Origin: Treponema sp.
Lineage (GTDB): Bacteria; Spirochaetota; Spirochaetia; Treponematales; Treponemataceae
Direction of reading: 5' to 3'
DNA: 44,597 nt
Assembly (NCBI GenBank): GCA_017395545.1
Contig: JAFPUF010000026.1
Span: forward strand, 1-44,597
A program made the translations under genes and the position numbers. Below, piece after piece: positions 16,448 to 24,279 of the stretch. The notes under the pieces are model-generated. The model worked only from the letters and a program-made list of their open reading frames with translations. It was not told the origin of the DNA and ran no database searches. Within the stretch, counting starts at the first letter, position 1, and every line of letters begins with the position of its first letter.

Positions 16448-16457
16448 CCTGCCCAGG
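16448..16457 (+). promoter_or_regulatory. Candidate operator CCTGCCCAGG upstream of traG
   Basis: This third exact copy ends 12 nt before the TTG start of traG and abuts the AAGGA ribosome-binding site. Its position relative to promoter and start codon matches those at trbF and the topoisomerase. Confidence 0.65.
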
Positions 16458-16469
16458 TAAGGATTTGTT

Positions 16470-18587
16470 TTGAAAGAAAAGGAAGAATTTTCTAGACTTG
16501 ACCCGGACAGTTCGCACACATTCAGATGGCTTGCGCTGCTCAACTGGGTTATTCCAATCTGCCTTGTAATCACAGGGCTTATAATCACGACACAAAAATT
16601 TGCACCTCTCATGAACTACGACCCGCGAGTGGTCGGAAAGCCTTTCCTCATTTTCAAGAACGGCTACAGGCTATACAATCCTCTCGTCTTCCTGATTGGA
16701 ATGATGAAATTCGCTTTTAATGACGCATACTCGTACTACTTTTTTCAGGCAATTCCAGCGACTTTCATCTGTCTTTCCCTTGCAGCACTGACTTTCGTAA
16801 TCACAAGCATTCTCCTGAGCTGTCATCAGAAAAACCAGCACATTCACGGAACAGCCCGCTATGCGACACGAAAGGACTTGAAGAACTACGGAATGCTCCA
16901 GCGTCATGGTGTTGTCTGCGGGGAACTTGCAGAGGCTAAGATTCCGTACAAGATTGATGTCGAGAAGGCATCCCTCACCCTACACTGCAAAAAGCCGGCT
17001 CCTCTTATCTGTCATTCAGGAAGAACAAACACGCTGATGATTGCTCCTACAAGAAGCGGAAAAGGCGTTTCAACCGTAATTCCGACCTGCCTGAACTACG
17101 GCGTTCCGTACAAGGCTTATGACAAGAAATCCCACAAGAAAGTCATAAAAGGCCGAGGTTCAATGGTTATATTTGATCCAAAAGGAGAGAACTGGGCTGC
17201 GACTGCGGGCTACCGCTCAAAGTTCAGCAAGGTAATTCCGTTCCGTCCTCTCGACCCGAACGACAATACAGCCCATTACAATCCGATTTGGGAAATCCCT
17301 GATTCCCCGAGCGAGGCTTTTAGCTGGGCGGACAGTATCGGAGAAATCTTCTTCGGCGGAGACACTGCGAAGGCCGCCGCTGACGGAGCAACCCAGTATT
17401 TCAACAACACGGCACGCGATATTTTCTCCGGGGTCGTGCTTCATGTCCGTTTCTGTAAATCAATTCCGTGGAAAGAAAAGAACCTTGCGACAGTCCTTCA
17501 TATTTTCTCAAGCGCGACAAACGATGATGAGAAAAAAGCCGGAGCACCGAACGCAAATCCGCAGAATCAGAACGAAGAGAACGGCGGCCCAGGAGCAAAG
17601 ATGCTCGAAGAGCTTATCAAATCTGACCACGGAAACGAAAAGATTCATCAGCTGATTGTGGAGGCTGCGAACAGAAGCAAGATTCAGACTCCGAAGGAGC
17701 GGGCTTCCACCTACTCTACTGTATTCAGCAAAATCTCGCTTTTCCAGGATCCGCTTCTTGCTCAGGCAACAGCATACTCGGATTTCAGCGTAGATGATTT
17801 CATCAACTCAAAGAACGGAATCAGCCTGTACCTCATCGTGCCTTACAACCATATCAAGCGAATCAGCCCGGTATTCAGAATGATTATCACTTTCATGATC
17901 AAAAAGTTCAGCGCGGGCGAAACAAACGCAAATGAAGTAAAACTCAAGATTCCTTGCCTCTTCCTTCTCGACGAATTCCCCGTCCTAGGATTTTTTCCTG
18001 ACATCGCATTAAATGCTGGAATTTTGGCAGGTTATGGGGTCACATTCTTCATTGTCTGTCAGGCACTAAATCAGATTGTCGATGTTTACGGCGAAAACCA
18101 TCCATTCCTCGACCACTGTAAGACTATCATCCTTTACGCACCAGGCTCAATCAAAGACGCACGGACTTTCTCTGAATCAATCGGAAACCGCTCCGTCCTT
18201 CTGGATAACATCAGCGCAAGCGGCTCGAAGTTTCAGGCAGGATTCTCAAGCTATTCCCGCTCAAGCCAGGAGACAAGCACAACACTCATAAATCCTGACG
18301 AGCTTATGAAGCTGGAATTCAGCAGGGCAATAATCATGAATCAGGGAATGCCGCCGTACAAGGGAAAGAAGGTCGTTTACTACGAAGACCCGCGTTTTAA
18401 AAACAAGGCGTTCCTCGAAGTCCCAAGCATGGACTGGATTCGCCGTCAGATGAAGTCTCTTCCGAGCAACAAAATCAAACACAAGGACGAAAGCCCGATT
18501 GCAAAGACAATCAAAGAAGTCGAGAGCGTGAGCATATCACGCCTTGTCCCGGCGAATTATGACCCATTCGGAACAGAAACAGCATAA
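16470..18587 (+). CDS. traG: TraG/VirD4-type coupling protein
   Basis: Coupling proteins bring the relaxase-DNA complex to the T4SS and pump DNA. The 705-residue protein has two N-terminal membrane helices (about 22-42 and 92-116) around a periplasmic loop, then GTARYATRKDL, and Walker A APTRSGKGVS (192-201). Walker B is LFLLDEFPVLG at about residue 500. The size and order fit the T4SS-DNA_transf/TraG family. The start is TTG at 16470 with AAGGA upstream. It is the first gene of the plus-strand trb operon, and the palindromic operator candidate directly precedes it. Confidence 0.95.
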   Translation: MKEKEEFSRLDPDSSHTFRWLALLNWVIPICLVITGLIITTQKFAPLMNYDPRVVGKPFLIFKNGYRLYNPLVFLIGMMKFAFNDAYSYYFFQAIPATFICLSLAALTFVITSILLSCHQKNQHIHGTARYATRKDLKNYGMLQRHGVVCGELAEAKIPYKIDVEKASLTLHCKKPAPLICHSGRTNTLMIAPTRSGKGVSTVIPTCLNYGVPYKAYDKKSHKKVIKGRGSMVIFDPKGENWAATAGYRSKFSKVIPFRPLDPNDNTAHYNPIWEIPDSPSEAFSWADSIGEIFFGGDTAKAAADGATQYFNNTARDIFSGVVLHVRFCKSIPWKEKNLATVLHIFSSATNDDEKKAGAPNANPQNQNEENGGPGAKMLEELIKSDHGNEKIHQLIVEAANRSKIQTPKERASTYSTVFSKISLFQDPLLAQATAYSDFSVDDFINSKNGISLYLIVPYNHIKRISPVFRMIITFMIKKFSAGETNANEVKLKIPCLFLLDEFPVLGFFPDIALNAGILAGYGVTFFIVCQALNQIVDVYGENHPFLDHCKTIILYAPGSIKDARTFSESIGNRSVLLDNISASGSKFQAGFSSYSRSSQETSTTLINPDELMKLEFSRAIIMNQGMPPYKGKKVVYYEDPRFKNKAFLEVPSMDWIRRQMKSLPSNKIKHKDESPIAKTIKEVESVSISRLVPANYDPFGTETA

Positions 18588-18596
18588 GGAAAACAA

Positions 18597-19028
18597 ATGG
18601 AAAAAGACGAATTTGCAAAACACGACCATACGAAAAATGTCCGCTTCACTCCTCGACTTGTGGAGCTTATCGAAATGAAGGCAACGGAAAAGAACACGAC
18701 ATTTTCTGAAATCGTCCGCATTGCCTGTATGGACTACCTTAACAACGAAATCTCGGACGCACAGCTTATCTACGCTTCGCTGAACGACAGCAAGCAGAAA
18801 CTGCGTTTCCTGGAAAATAAGACGGAGCTTCTTGCGGTTTTCATCATGGAAATGGCAAGAAGGATGATTAAGACGCTTCCGAACCGTCAGAGCGTGAGCG
18901 ATGAAGTCGCTGAACTTGAATTCCAGAAATTCTTAGACGACAGCACACTCTCGCTCAAAAAGCAGCACGGCGGATTACTGGAAGCAATGGTTTTGGACAT
19001 ATACCAGAAGTCCGGGGAGGAAAACTAA
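18597..19028 (+). CDS. RHH (CopG-like) protein between traG and trbB
   Basis: The 143-residue protein begins with an RHH-like segment (NVRFTPRLVELIEMKATEK followed by TTFSEIVRIACMDYL) and has a long helical C-terminal part (about 60-140). A CopG-type gene at this exact place, between traG and trbB, is a regular part of trb clusters. The job may be transcriptional control of the trb operon or relaxosome docking. It starts 9 bp after traG, and its stop overlaps the trbB start by one base. It is a candidate binder of the CCTGCCCAGG palindrome. Confidence 0.8.
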   Translation: MEKDEFAKHDHTKNVRFTPRLVELIEMKATEKNTTFSEIVRIACMDYLNNEISDAQLIYASLNDSKQKLRFLENKTELLAVFIMEMARRMIKTLPNRQSVSDEVAELEFQKFLDDSTLSLKKQHGGLLEAMVLDIYQKSGEEN

Positions 19029-19960
19029 TGGCTTCGATTGACGGGTTCCAACAGCAGGTTAAACAAGACAAATGGATACGCAACCTGGAAGATGATATGA
19101 ATCTGGTCATCCCCTTCATCGAAGACAAAAGAGTAACAGATATTGCCATTGGAATTGGCGGTGAACTCATCGTTGAGAGCATGGGAATCGGAAAACAATT
19201 CACGGGCATTTTCTTTGATGATGCCACGACAACCAGAATCATCTATGCTTCGGCAGCCGTACTGGGAGTTACCATTGACCCGAACAACCCGATTGTTGAG
19301 GGTGTTCTTCCGAACTGGAAGATCCGAATTGAAGGAATCCTTCCGCCACGAGCAACTGAAAACCCGATGTTCTTTATCCGTCGCCCACCTGCAGAAGTCT
19401 TTCCGCTCGAAAGTTATGTGGAAAGAGGACAGATGACACAGGAACAGTTTGACCTTCTGGTAGAGCATATCCAGAAACGGAGCAACATCATCATCGGAGG
19501 GGAAACAGGCTCAGGTAAAACGACTTTGCTGAACGCAATCATAGACAAAATGCGAGAGTTCACCCCTAACGACCGCTTCTACATCGTAGAAGACGCAGGA
19601 GAAATCCAGTGCAAAGCCCGTGACAGAGTACCAATCTGGGCGGCAGGAAAAGACACGCTCAAAGCGGTAGGAATTGCACTTCGCTGTAATGTCTCAAGAA
19701 TCATTTTCGGAGAACTTCGCTACGGAGATGTAACGAATGAAGTTCTAAAAGCATGGAACACAGGACATACAGGAAACGCAAGCACAATCCACGCTGACAG
19801 CTGCCTTTCAATGATTAAGCGAATTGAAGATTTGCTTCGCGAGGTGATTCCAGGGGAACTTCCCAATGTCTCGCAAAGCGTTCAGCTTCTGGTTCACATG
19901 AAGCCCACTGAGAACGGGCCTGTACTGGATGAAATCCTGGAAACAAAAAACTTGAAATAG
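19028..19960 (+). CDS. trbB: TrbB/VirB11-like T4SS ATPase
   Basis: VirB11-family hexameric ATPases sit at the inner face of the T4SS and drive substrate transfer and pilus assembly. The 310-residue protein has an N-terminal domain followed by the RecA-like core with Walker A GGETGSGKTT (157-166), an Asp box (VEDAGEIQ), Walker B (RIIFGELRYGD) and the His box (TGHTGNASTIHADS). All catalytic features are intact. GGGGAGG lies seven bases before the ATG. The start overlaps the preceding stop by one base. Confidence 0.95.
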   Translation: MASIDGFQQQVKQDKWIRNLEDDMNLVIPFIEDKRVTDIAIGIGGELIVESMGIGKQFTGIFFDDATTTRIIYASAAVLGVTIDPNNPIVEGVLPNWKIRIEGILPPRATENPMFFIRRPPAEVFPLESYVERGQMTQEQFDLLVEHIQKRSNIIIGGETGSGKTTLLNAIIDKMREFTPNDRFYIVEDAGEIQCKARDRVPIWAAGKDTLKAVGIALRCNVSRIIFGELRYGDVTNEVLKAWNTGHTGNASTIHADSCLSMIKRIEDLLREVIPGELPNVSQSVQLLVHMKPTENGPVLDEILETKNLK

Positions 19961-19984
19961 CGGAGTGAGAGCAACACGCTCCGC
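19960..19984 (+). promoter_or_regulatory. Intergenic hairpin before the pilin gene
   Basis: GCGGAG (19960-19965) and CTCCGC (19979-19984) can form a 6-bp stem with a 13-nt loop in the only sizeable gap (51 bp) inside the trb operon, just before trbC. It may act in mRNA processing or stability to raise pilin yield (inference). Confidence 0.4.
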
Positions 19985-20011
19985 AAAACAACACGAGGAG
20001 TACAACTTAGT

Positions 20012-20461
20012 ATGAAAAACAATCTTTCTAAAACCGTAAAATCGGCTCTTACATCAAAACACTTTATTGCATGTGCGTTCATTTTTGCAGCGTGCATCGT
20101 ACCGACTTTTGCCGCAGGTTCCGGAGAGTCAATCGCAGAACTCGACACATGGGCAGACAAAATTCTTGAGCTTTTCCAGTCAAGTTGGGTAAAGGCAATC
20201 CTTCTTGTCGCCCTCATCGTTGAGGCCATCGGAATGGTTCTCGCCGGTCAGCAGGGTGGCGGCGGTCAGATGATTAAGAAATTCGCTCCGTGGATTATTG
20301 GAACAATCATCCTTCTTTCGGCCTCAAGCATCTGCTCTTACTTCCTTGACGGACTTTCTTTTGAAATCGCAATGGCGGACACACCTCATACAGAAGCTGT
20401 TTCCTCTCTTCCGTCACAGGCTCTGCCCTCCCCTGCCTTATTGCCAGTCGCAGCAGTTTGA
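20012..20461 (+). CDS. trbC: TrbC/VirB2-like pilin precursor
   Basis: The 149-residue protein has an N-terminal signal segment (about 17-35, ending near TFAAG) and two membrane helices (about 58-78 and 92-113) joined by a glycine-rich loop, QQGGGGQ. This is the layout of VirB2/TrbC major pilins. The tail of about 30 residues after the second helix, rich in Ser, Pro and Ala, is longer than in many pilins and may be trimmed, as IncP TrbC is before cyclisation. GAGGAG lies upstream. It sits in the standard place between trbB and trbD. Confidence 0.88.
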   Translation: MKNNLSKTVKSALTSKHFIACAFIFAACIVPTFAAGSGESIAELDTWADKILELFQSSWVKAILLVALIVEAIGMVLAGQQGGGGQMIKKFAPWIIGTIILLSASSICSYFLDGLSFEIAMADTPHTEAVSSLPSQALPSPALLPVAAV

Positions 20462-20481
20462 CACTAAGGAGTTGAATAACA

Positions 20482-20745
20482 ATGGAAGAAATCTCCGTAT
20501 TCGATTATTCAACTCCCGTCCACAAAGTATTGCTTGAGCCGAACCTGCTTCTTGGAATCGGGCTGACTCCGGCAATGCTCATCATGGTACTCACCATCGT
20601 ACTTATGAACATCGTAAGCATATGGTGTGTAATTATCGGAATCTTTCTATATGTAATAGCCAGAATGGTCTGCAAGAATGACCCGTACGCACTCACCGTG
20701 CTTTTTGATAGGCTTCTGGCTCCTGATGTCTGGAGGGCAGATTGA
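20482..20745 (+). CDS. trbD: TrbD/VirB3-like inner-membrane protein
   Basis: The 87-residue protein has two adjacent membrane helices (about 20-60), a short N-terminal FDYSTPVHKVLLEPNLLLGI motif and a C-terminal YALTVLFDRLL segment, all typical of VirB3/TrbD. It works with VirB4 in pilus assembly. AAGGAG lies ten bases before the ATG. Its stop overlaps the trbE start by two bases. Confidence 0.93.
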   Translation: MEEISVFDYSTPVHKVLLEPNLLLGIGLTPAMLIMVLTIVLMNIVSIWCVIIGIFLYVIARMVCKNDPYALTVLFDRLLAPDVWRAD

Positions 20746-23318
20746 AAATACCATCATTAGATTTACTCAAATTCAAAGAACCACAGAACCAACTCAAATA
20801 TGTGCTTCCGTGGTCTTTTATCATTAGCCCGGGCATTTGCCTTCTTAAAAATGGAGCGCTCATGACGACCTATCAGGTTGAATATCCTGATTTGGAAGCC
20901 TCGTCCGCCCCAGAGATTGCAAGCATGGCATCCCTTTTCAACAGGAGCGCAATGACACTTGCCCAGAACGAAGGCTGGGCTTTGTTCTTCGATGTGAAGA
21001 GGTACAAGACAAAAGACTATCCTGCAGGAGACTTCTCAAACCTTGCGGGCTGGCTCATCGACCAGAGACGGGCGGAAAACTATCACAAGTTCGGGGAGCA
21101 CTTCACAACCGAATATTACATCACATTTGTCTATCAGCTTCCGAGCGACATTGATTCGAAAACCACAGGCTTTTTCTTCAAGAATAAGACAAAGAATCAA
21201 AAAGTCATAAACAAGGTTGTAAAAGGTAACAATTTTCCTAAGATACAGAAGGAAGCAGAGGATTTTCTTGATGAATGTGAGAAAGTCATGGGAACGCTTG
21301 CGGTAAAGCTGTGGATTCACCGTCTCACCGACTCCGAACTTTTCTCTTACATCAAAAGCACTGTTTCTCTGAACAGACAGAACCTTTTTTATCCCGAAGA
21401 TACATTCTTCTTTCTTGATAACTATCTCTGCGACATGGATGTTCAGAACTCACAGCCTCTCAAAATCGGGGATTACTATGCTCCTGTCATGGGAATCATG
21501 GATTTTCCCAACAAGACTTATCCCGCAATCTTTGACGCTCTGAACCGCACAATGACTGAGTTCCGCTGGACCACAAGGTTCATTCCGCTCTCAAAGGAAA
21601 AATCCACGAAGGAAGCGGAAAAATATCAGAACCGTTTTTACTCTGCCCGCAAGTCAGGAATGACGCTCTTCACCGAAATGGCGATGAATGTCGAAATTGA
21701 CAAGGAGAACAAGGGCGCACTTGAAATGGAAGCCCAGGCTTCTGACATTCAGGGCGACATCGCACTGGGAGAATATGTCCTCGGCTATTACACATCAAAC
21801 CTAATGGTTTGGGATAAGAAGCTTGAAAATGCAAAGCTGAAGGCACGGAAACTCCAGCAGGTTGTGCGCTCATGCGGATTCTCTGTAAAAGAAGAGACTT
21901 TCAACAATACTCAGGCATGGCTTGGAATGATGCCGGGAAATGTGTACGCCAACATACGTCGCCCACTCATCTCGACAAAGAATTTCTCAAACATTATTCC
22001 TCTCAGCTCCGCATGGCAGGGGCTTCTTCACAATGACTTCACAGAAGAAACCTGTGGCTCTTCAATCCCGCTCTGCACCTGTTCAACAAGCTACGGAACT
22101 CCATTCTTTCTGAACCTTAATGTCCGTGATGTCGGCCACACTTTTGTCTTTGGTCCGACAGGAGCCGGAAAATCCACCCTGCTCGCTCTCCTCATGGCTT
22201 CTGCGACAAAATACAAAGACGCGAACATCGTTTGTATCGACAAGCAGCTTTCAAGCCGTGCGCTTATGGTCGGTGGAGGCGGAATCTACATTGAGCCAGG
22301 AAAAGATGAAGTCGCGTTCCAGCCGCTTTCGGAACTTAAATCTCCCGATGAATGTACACCGTCTGAATACACGGAAAGCCTCATGTGGTGCCAGCAGTTC
22401 ATCGAAGGACTGCTCGCTCAACAGAATATAGAAATCACCCCAGAAATAAGCAAAGTGATTTCTGAGACACTGCGACTTATCTCGCAGAAAGACAAAAGCC
22501 GCAGAACTCTCACTACTTTCCAGCAGTATGCGACTTATTCTGACCCGGAAAATGGTTCGAACACCATCAGAATCGGACTTGACCCTTATTGCTCTGGCGG
22601 TCAGTTCGGCTCGATTTTTGACGCAGAGGAAACAACTCTTCCGCTCTCAAAGCTGATTACAATCGAAATGGGAAGCCTCATGCGACTTTCAGAAAAAGCC
22701 GTTGCCCCTGCCCTCATGTACATCTTCCGCTATCTTGAAAAACTGTGGAACCTGCCGACAGGCTCAAAACAGCCGCTCACATTCCTTTTCCTTGACGAAG
22801 CGTGGCTTTACCTTCAGCACCCGATTTTCGCGGGCTTCCTGCAGGAATGGCTCAGAACGCTCAGAAAGAAAAAGGTCTTCTGCATTTTCGCAACACAGGA
22901 AGTCGCCGCTGCCGCAAAAAGCTCGCTCTCTGACACGATTGCTCAGCAGTGTCTTACAAAGATTTACCTTGCAGACGAATCTGCTACAACACCGGGACTT
23001 GTTGAGAGCTACCGTTATTTCGGTCTTACGGATTCTGAAATCCTTGCATTGTCAAACGCAACTATGAAGCGCGATTACTATTTCAAAAATCCGAACGGAT
23101 GCCGTATGTTCACGCTCGACCTTGACCCATTCCAGCTCGCACTTATTTCTCCTGACCATGAGATGCTCGACAGGATTGAAGCAGAGCATGGCCGAAACAC
23201 TACAGAGCCACTTGCCTTTGAGATTCTTGAAGAGACAAGAAAGAAGTTTGCAGATTTGGGGAAAGACACAAAGCAGGTGAACTTCGAGAAATACAAGAAA
23301 ATGCTTGCAGCCTGTTAA
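20742..23318 (+). CDS. trbE: TrbE/VirB4-like T4SS ATPase
   Basis: This is the large ATPase at the base of the T4SS. The 858-residue protein has an N-terminal CagE/TrbE/VirB family domain and a C-terminal RecA-like domain with Walker A GPTGAGKST (from residue 471) and Walker B FLFLDEAWLY (D685, E686). The motif IFATQEVAAAAKS follows, as in VirB4 proteins. It starts at TTG 20742, overlapping the trbD stop, with GGAGGG five bases upstream. The length is normal, and no frameshift is seen. Confidence 0.96.
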   Translation: MKIPSLDLLKFKEPQNQLKYVLPWSFIISPGICLLKNGALMTTYQVEYPDLEASSAPEIASMASLFNRSAMTLAQNEGWALFFDVKRYKTKDYPAGDFSNLAGWLIDQRRAENYHKFGEHFTTEYYITFVYQLPSDIDSKTTGFFFKNKTKNQKVINKVVKGNNFPKIQKEAEDFLDECEKVMGTLAVKLWIHRLTDSELFSYIKSTVSLNRQNLFYPEDTFFFLDNYLCDMDVQNSQPLKIGDYYAPVMGIMDFPNKTYPAIFDALNRTMTEFRWTTRFIPLSKEKSTKEAEKYQNRFYSARKSGMTLFTEMAMNVEIDKENKGALEMEAQASDIQGDIALGEYVLGYYTSNLMVWDKKLENAKLKARKLQQVVRSCGFSVKEETFNNTQAWLGMMPGNVYANIRRPLISTKNFSNIIPLSSAWQGLLHNDFTEETCGSSIPLCTCSTSYGTPFFLNLNVRDVGHTFVFGPTGAGKSTLLALLMASATKYKDANIVCIDKQLSSRALMVGGGGIYIEPGKDEVAFQPLSELKSPDECTPSEYTESLMWCQQFIEGLLAQQNIEITPEISKVISETLRLISQKDKSRRTLTTFQQYATYSDPENGSNTIRIGLDPYCSGGQFGSIFDAEETTLPLSKLITIEMGSLMRLSEKAVAPALMYIFRYLEKLWNLPTGSKQPLTFLFLDEAWLYLQHPIFAGFLQEWLRTLRKKKVFCIFATQEVAAAAKSSLSDTIAQQCLTKIYLADESATTPGLVESYRYFGLTDSEILALSNATMKRDYYFKNPNGCRMFTLDLDPFQLALISPDHEMLDRIEAEHGRNTTEPLAFEILEETRKKFADLGKDTKQVNFEKYKKMLAAC

Positions 23319-23342
23319 TCAACAAACCAAGAGGAATACATC

Positions 23343-24269
23343 ATGAGTTTAAAACAAAAAATCACCATCGCAATTATAAGCCTTGCTTTCGCCACACCAA
23401 ATCTTTTTGCTTCCGGCTATCCGGTCTTCGATGTTTCGGGATGGCTTACCGCTCTCGACCAGCTTTATCAGCAATACGATATGGTTATTAACTCAATCAC
23501 GACAATAGAAAACCAGTACATGCAGATTCAGCACGCAGTTGAGCGGGCAAAATCCATTGACTGGGATAACATCAGGTTTGACGGCGACTTCGACCTCAGA
23601 AACGACATAAAGGACGCAAATCGCCGTGTGAACAAACTTTTGAACCAGGCTCGTATCATCAAGAACACAATCACGACGCCATCGATTGATTGTGGATATG
23701 GACGCTATTCTCTCGCGGACCTTTGCGGAATGAACGGTTCCAATCACAACTTCTTTTCCGCAGTCGGAACGATGGAACGCTATATGAGCGATTCGATGAG
23801 CAATACAATCAAGAATATCGAAAATGGTCTCACCGAAAAACAGCGGATTTCAATCTGGCGAAAATACGGCATCTCACCTAGGAATTATCTTTTCGTCCAG
23901 CAGTCCGTAGCACAGGTAAAAAACGCAGCCTCAAAAGTTCTTGCCAAGGCAACCGATGAAGCCATCGAGCTGAACCGTGAGGAGAAAGTCGCCAGAAGCA
24001 ATGCCGTAATTGAAGCTGCATATTCACAGACAGACTCAGACGGAAATATGACCGATTCTGCTGCGAACGAGGCAAACCTGTATCTTTCCCAGCAAACTGT
24101 GGACGGACTTCTATCGATTGAGGAATCAGTGAACGACCTTGCAAGCCTTGAAGCAAGCCGCCTTATCGCTCAGGAAAATGAAAAACAGGTGGAAGCAGAC
24201 CAGCTGGCAGCAGAACAGCAGAGACAGGAATCCTTTGACAGCAAAGTTCCAGATTCTTTCAGAAAATAA
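23343..24269 (+). CDS. trbJ: TrbJ/VirB5-like T4SS protein
   Basis: The 308-residue secreted protein has a signal peptide (about 1-24, ending FASG) followed by GYPVFDVSGWLTALDQLYQQ, a strongly helical, coiled-coil-rich body, and a Cys pair (about 118 and 129). These fit TrbJ/VirB5, the minor pilus-tip component involved in recipient contact. The C-terminal 40 residues are rich in Gln and Glu. AGAGGAA lies eight bases before the ATG. The next gene starts 10 bp later. Confidence 0.88.
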   Translation: MSLKQKITIAIISLAFATPNLFASGYPVFDVSGWLTALDQLYQQYDMVINSITTIENQYMQIQHAVERAKSIDWDNIRFDGDFDLRNDIKDANRRVNKLLNQARIIKNTITTPSIDCGYGRYSLADLCGMNGSNHNFFSAVGTMERYMSDSMSNTIKNIENGLTEKQRISIWRKYGISPRNYLFVQQSVAQVKNAASKVLAKATDEAIELNREEKVARSNAVIEAAYSQTDSDGNMTDSAANEANLYLSQQTVDGLLSIEESVNDLASLEASRLIAQENEKQVEADQLAAEQQRQESFDSKVPDSFRK

Positions 24270-24279
24270 GGGGGTGCTC

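Noticed and set aside
7521..16457. CCTGCCCAGG as a standard LexA/SOS box
   Set aside because: It lacks the spacing of the E. coli-type CTG-N10-CAG box and of the GAAC-N4-GTTC box, so the S24 protein cannot be assigned to it by sequence.
24139..24279. A longer trbL start inside trbJ
   Set aside because: The extension overlaps trbJ by 131 bp out of frame, while the GTG at 24280 has a strong SD and places the first membrane segment near the N-terminus.
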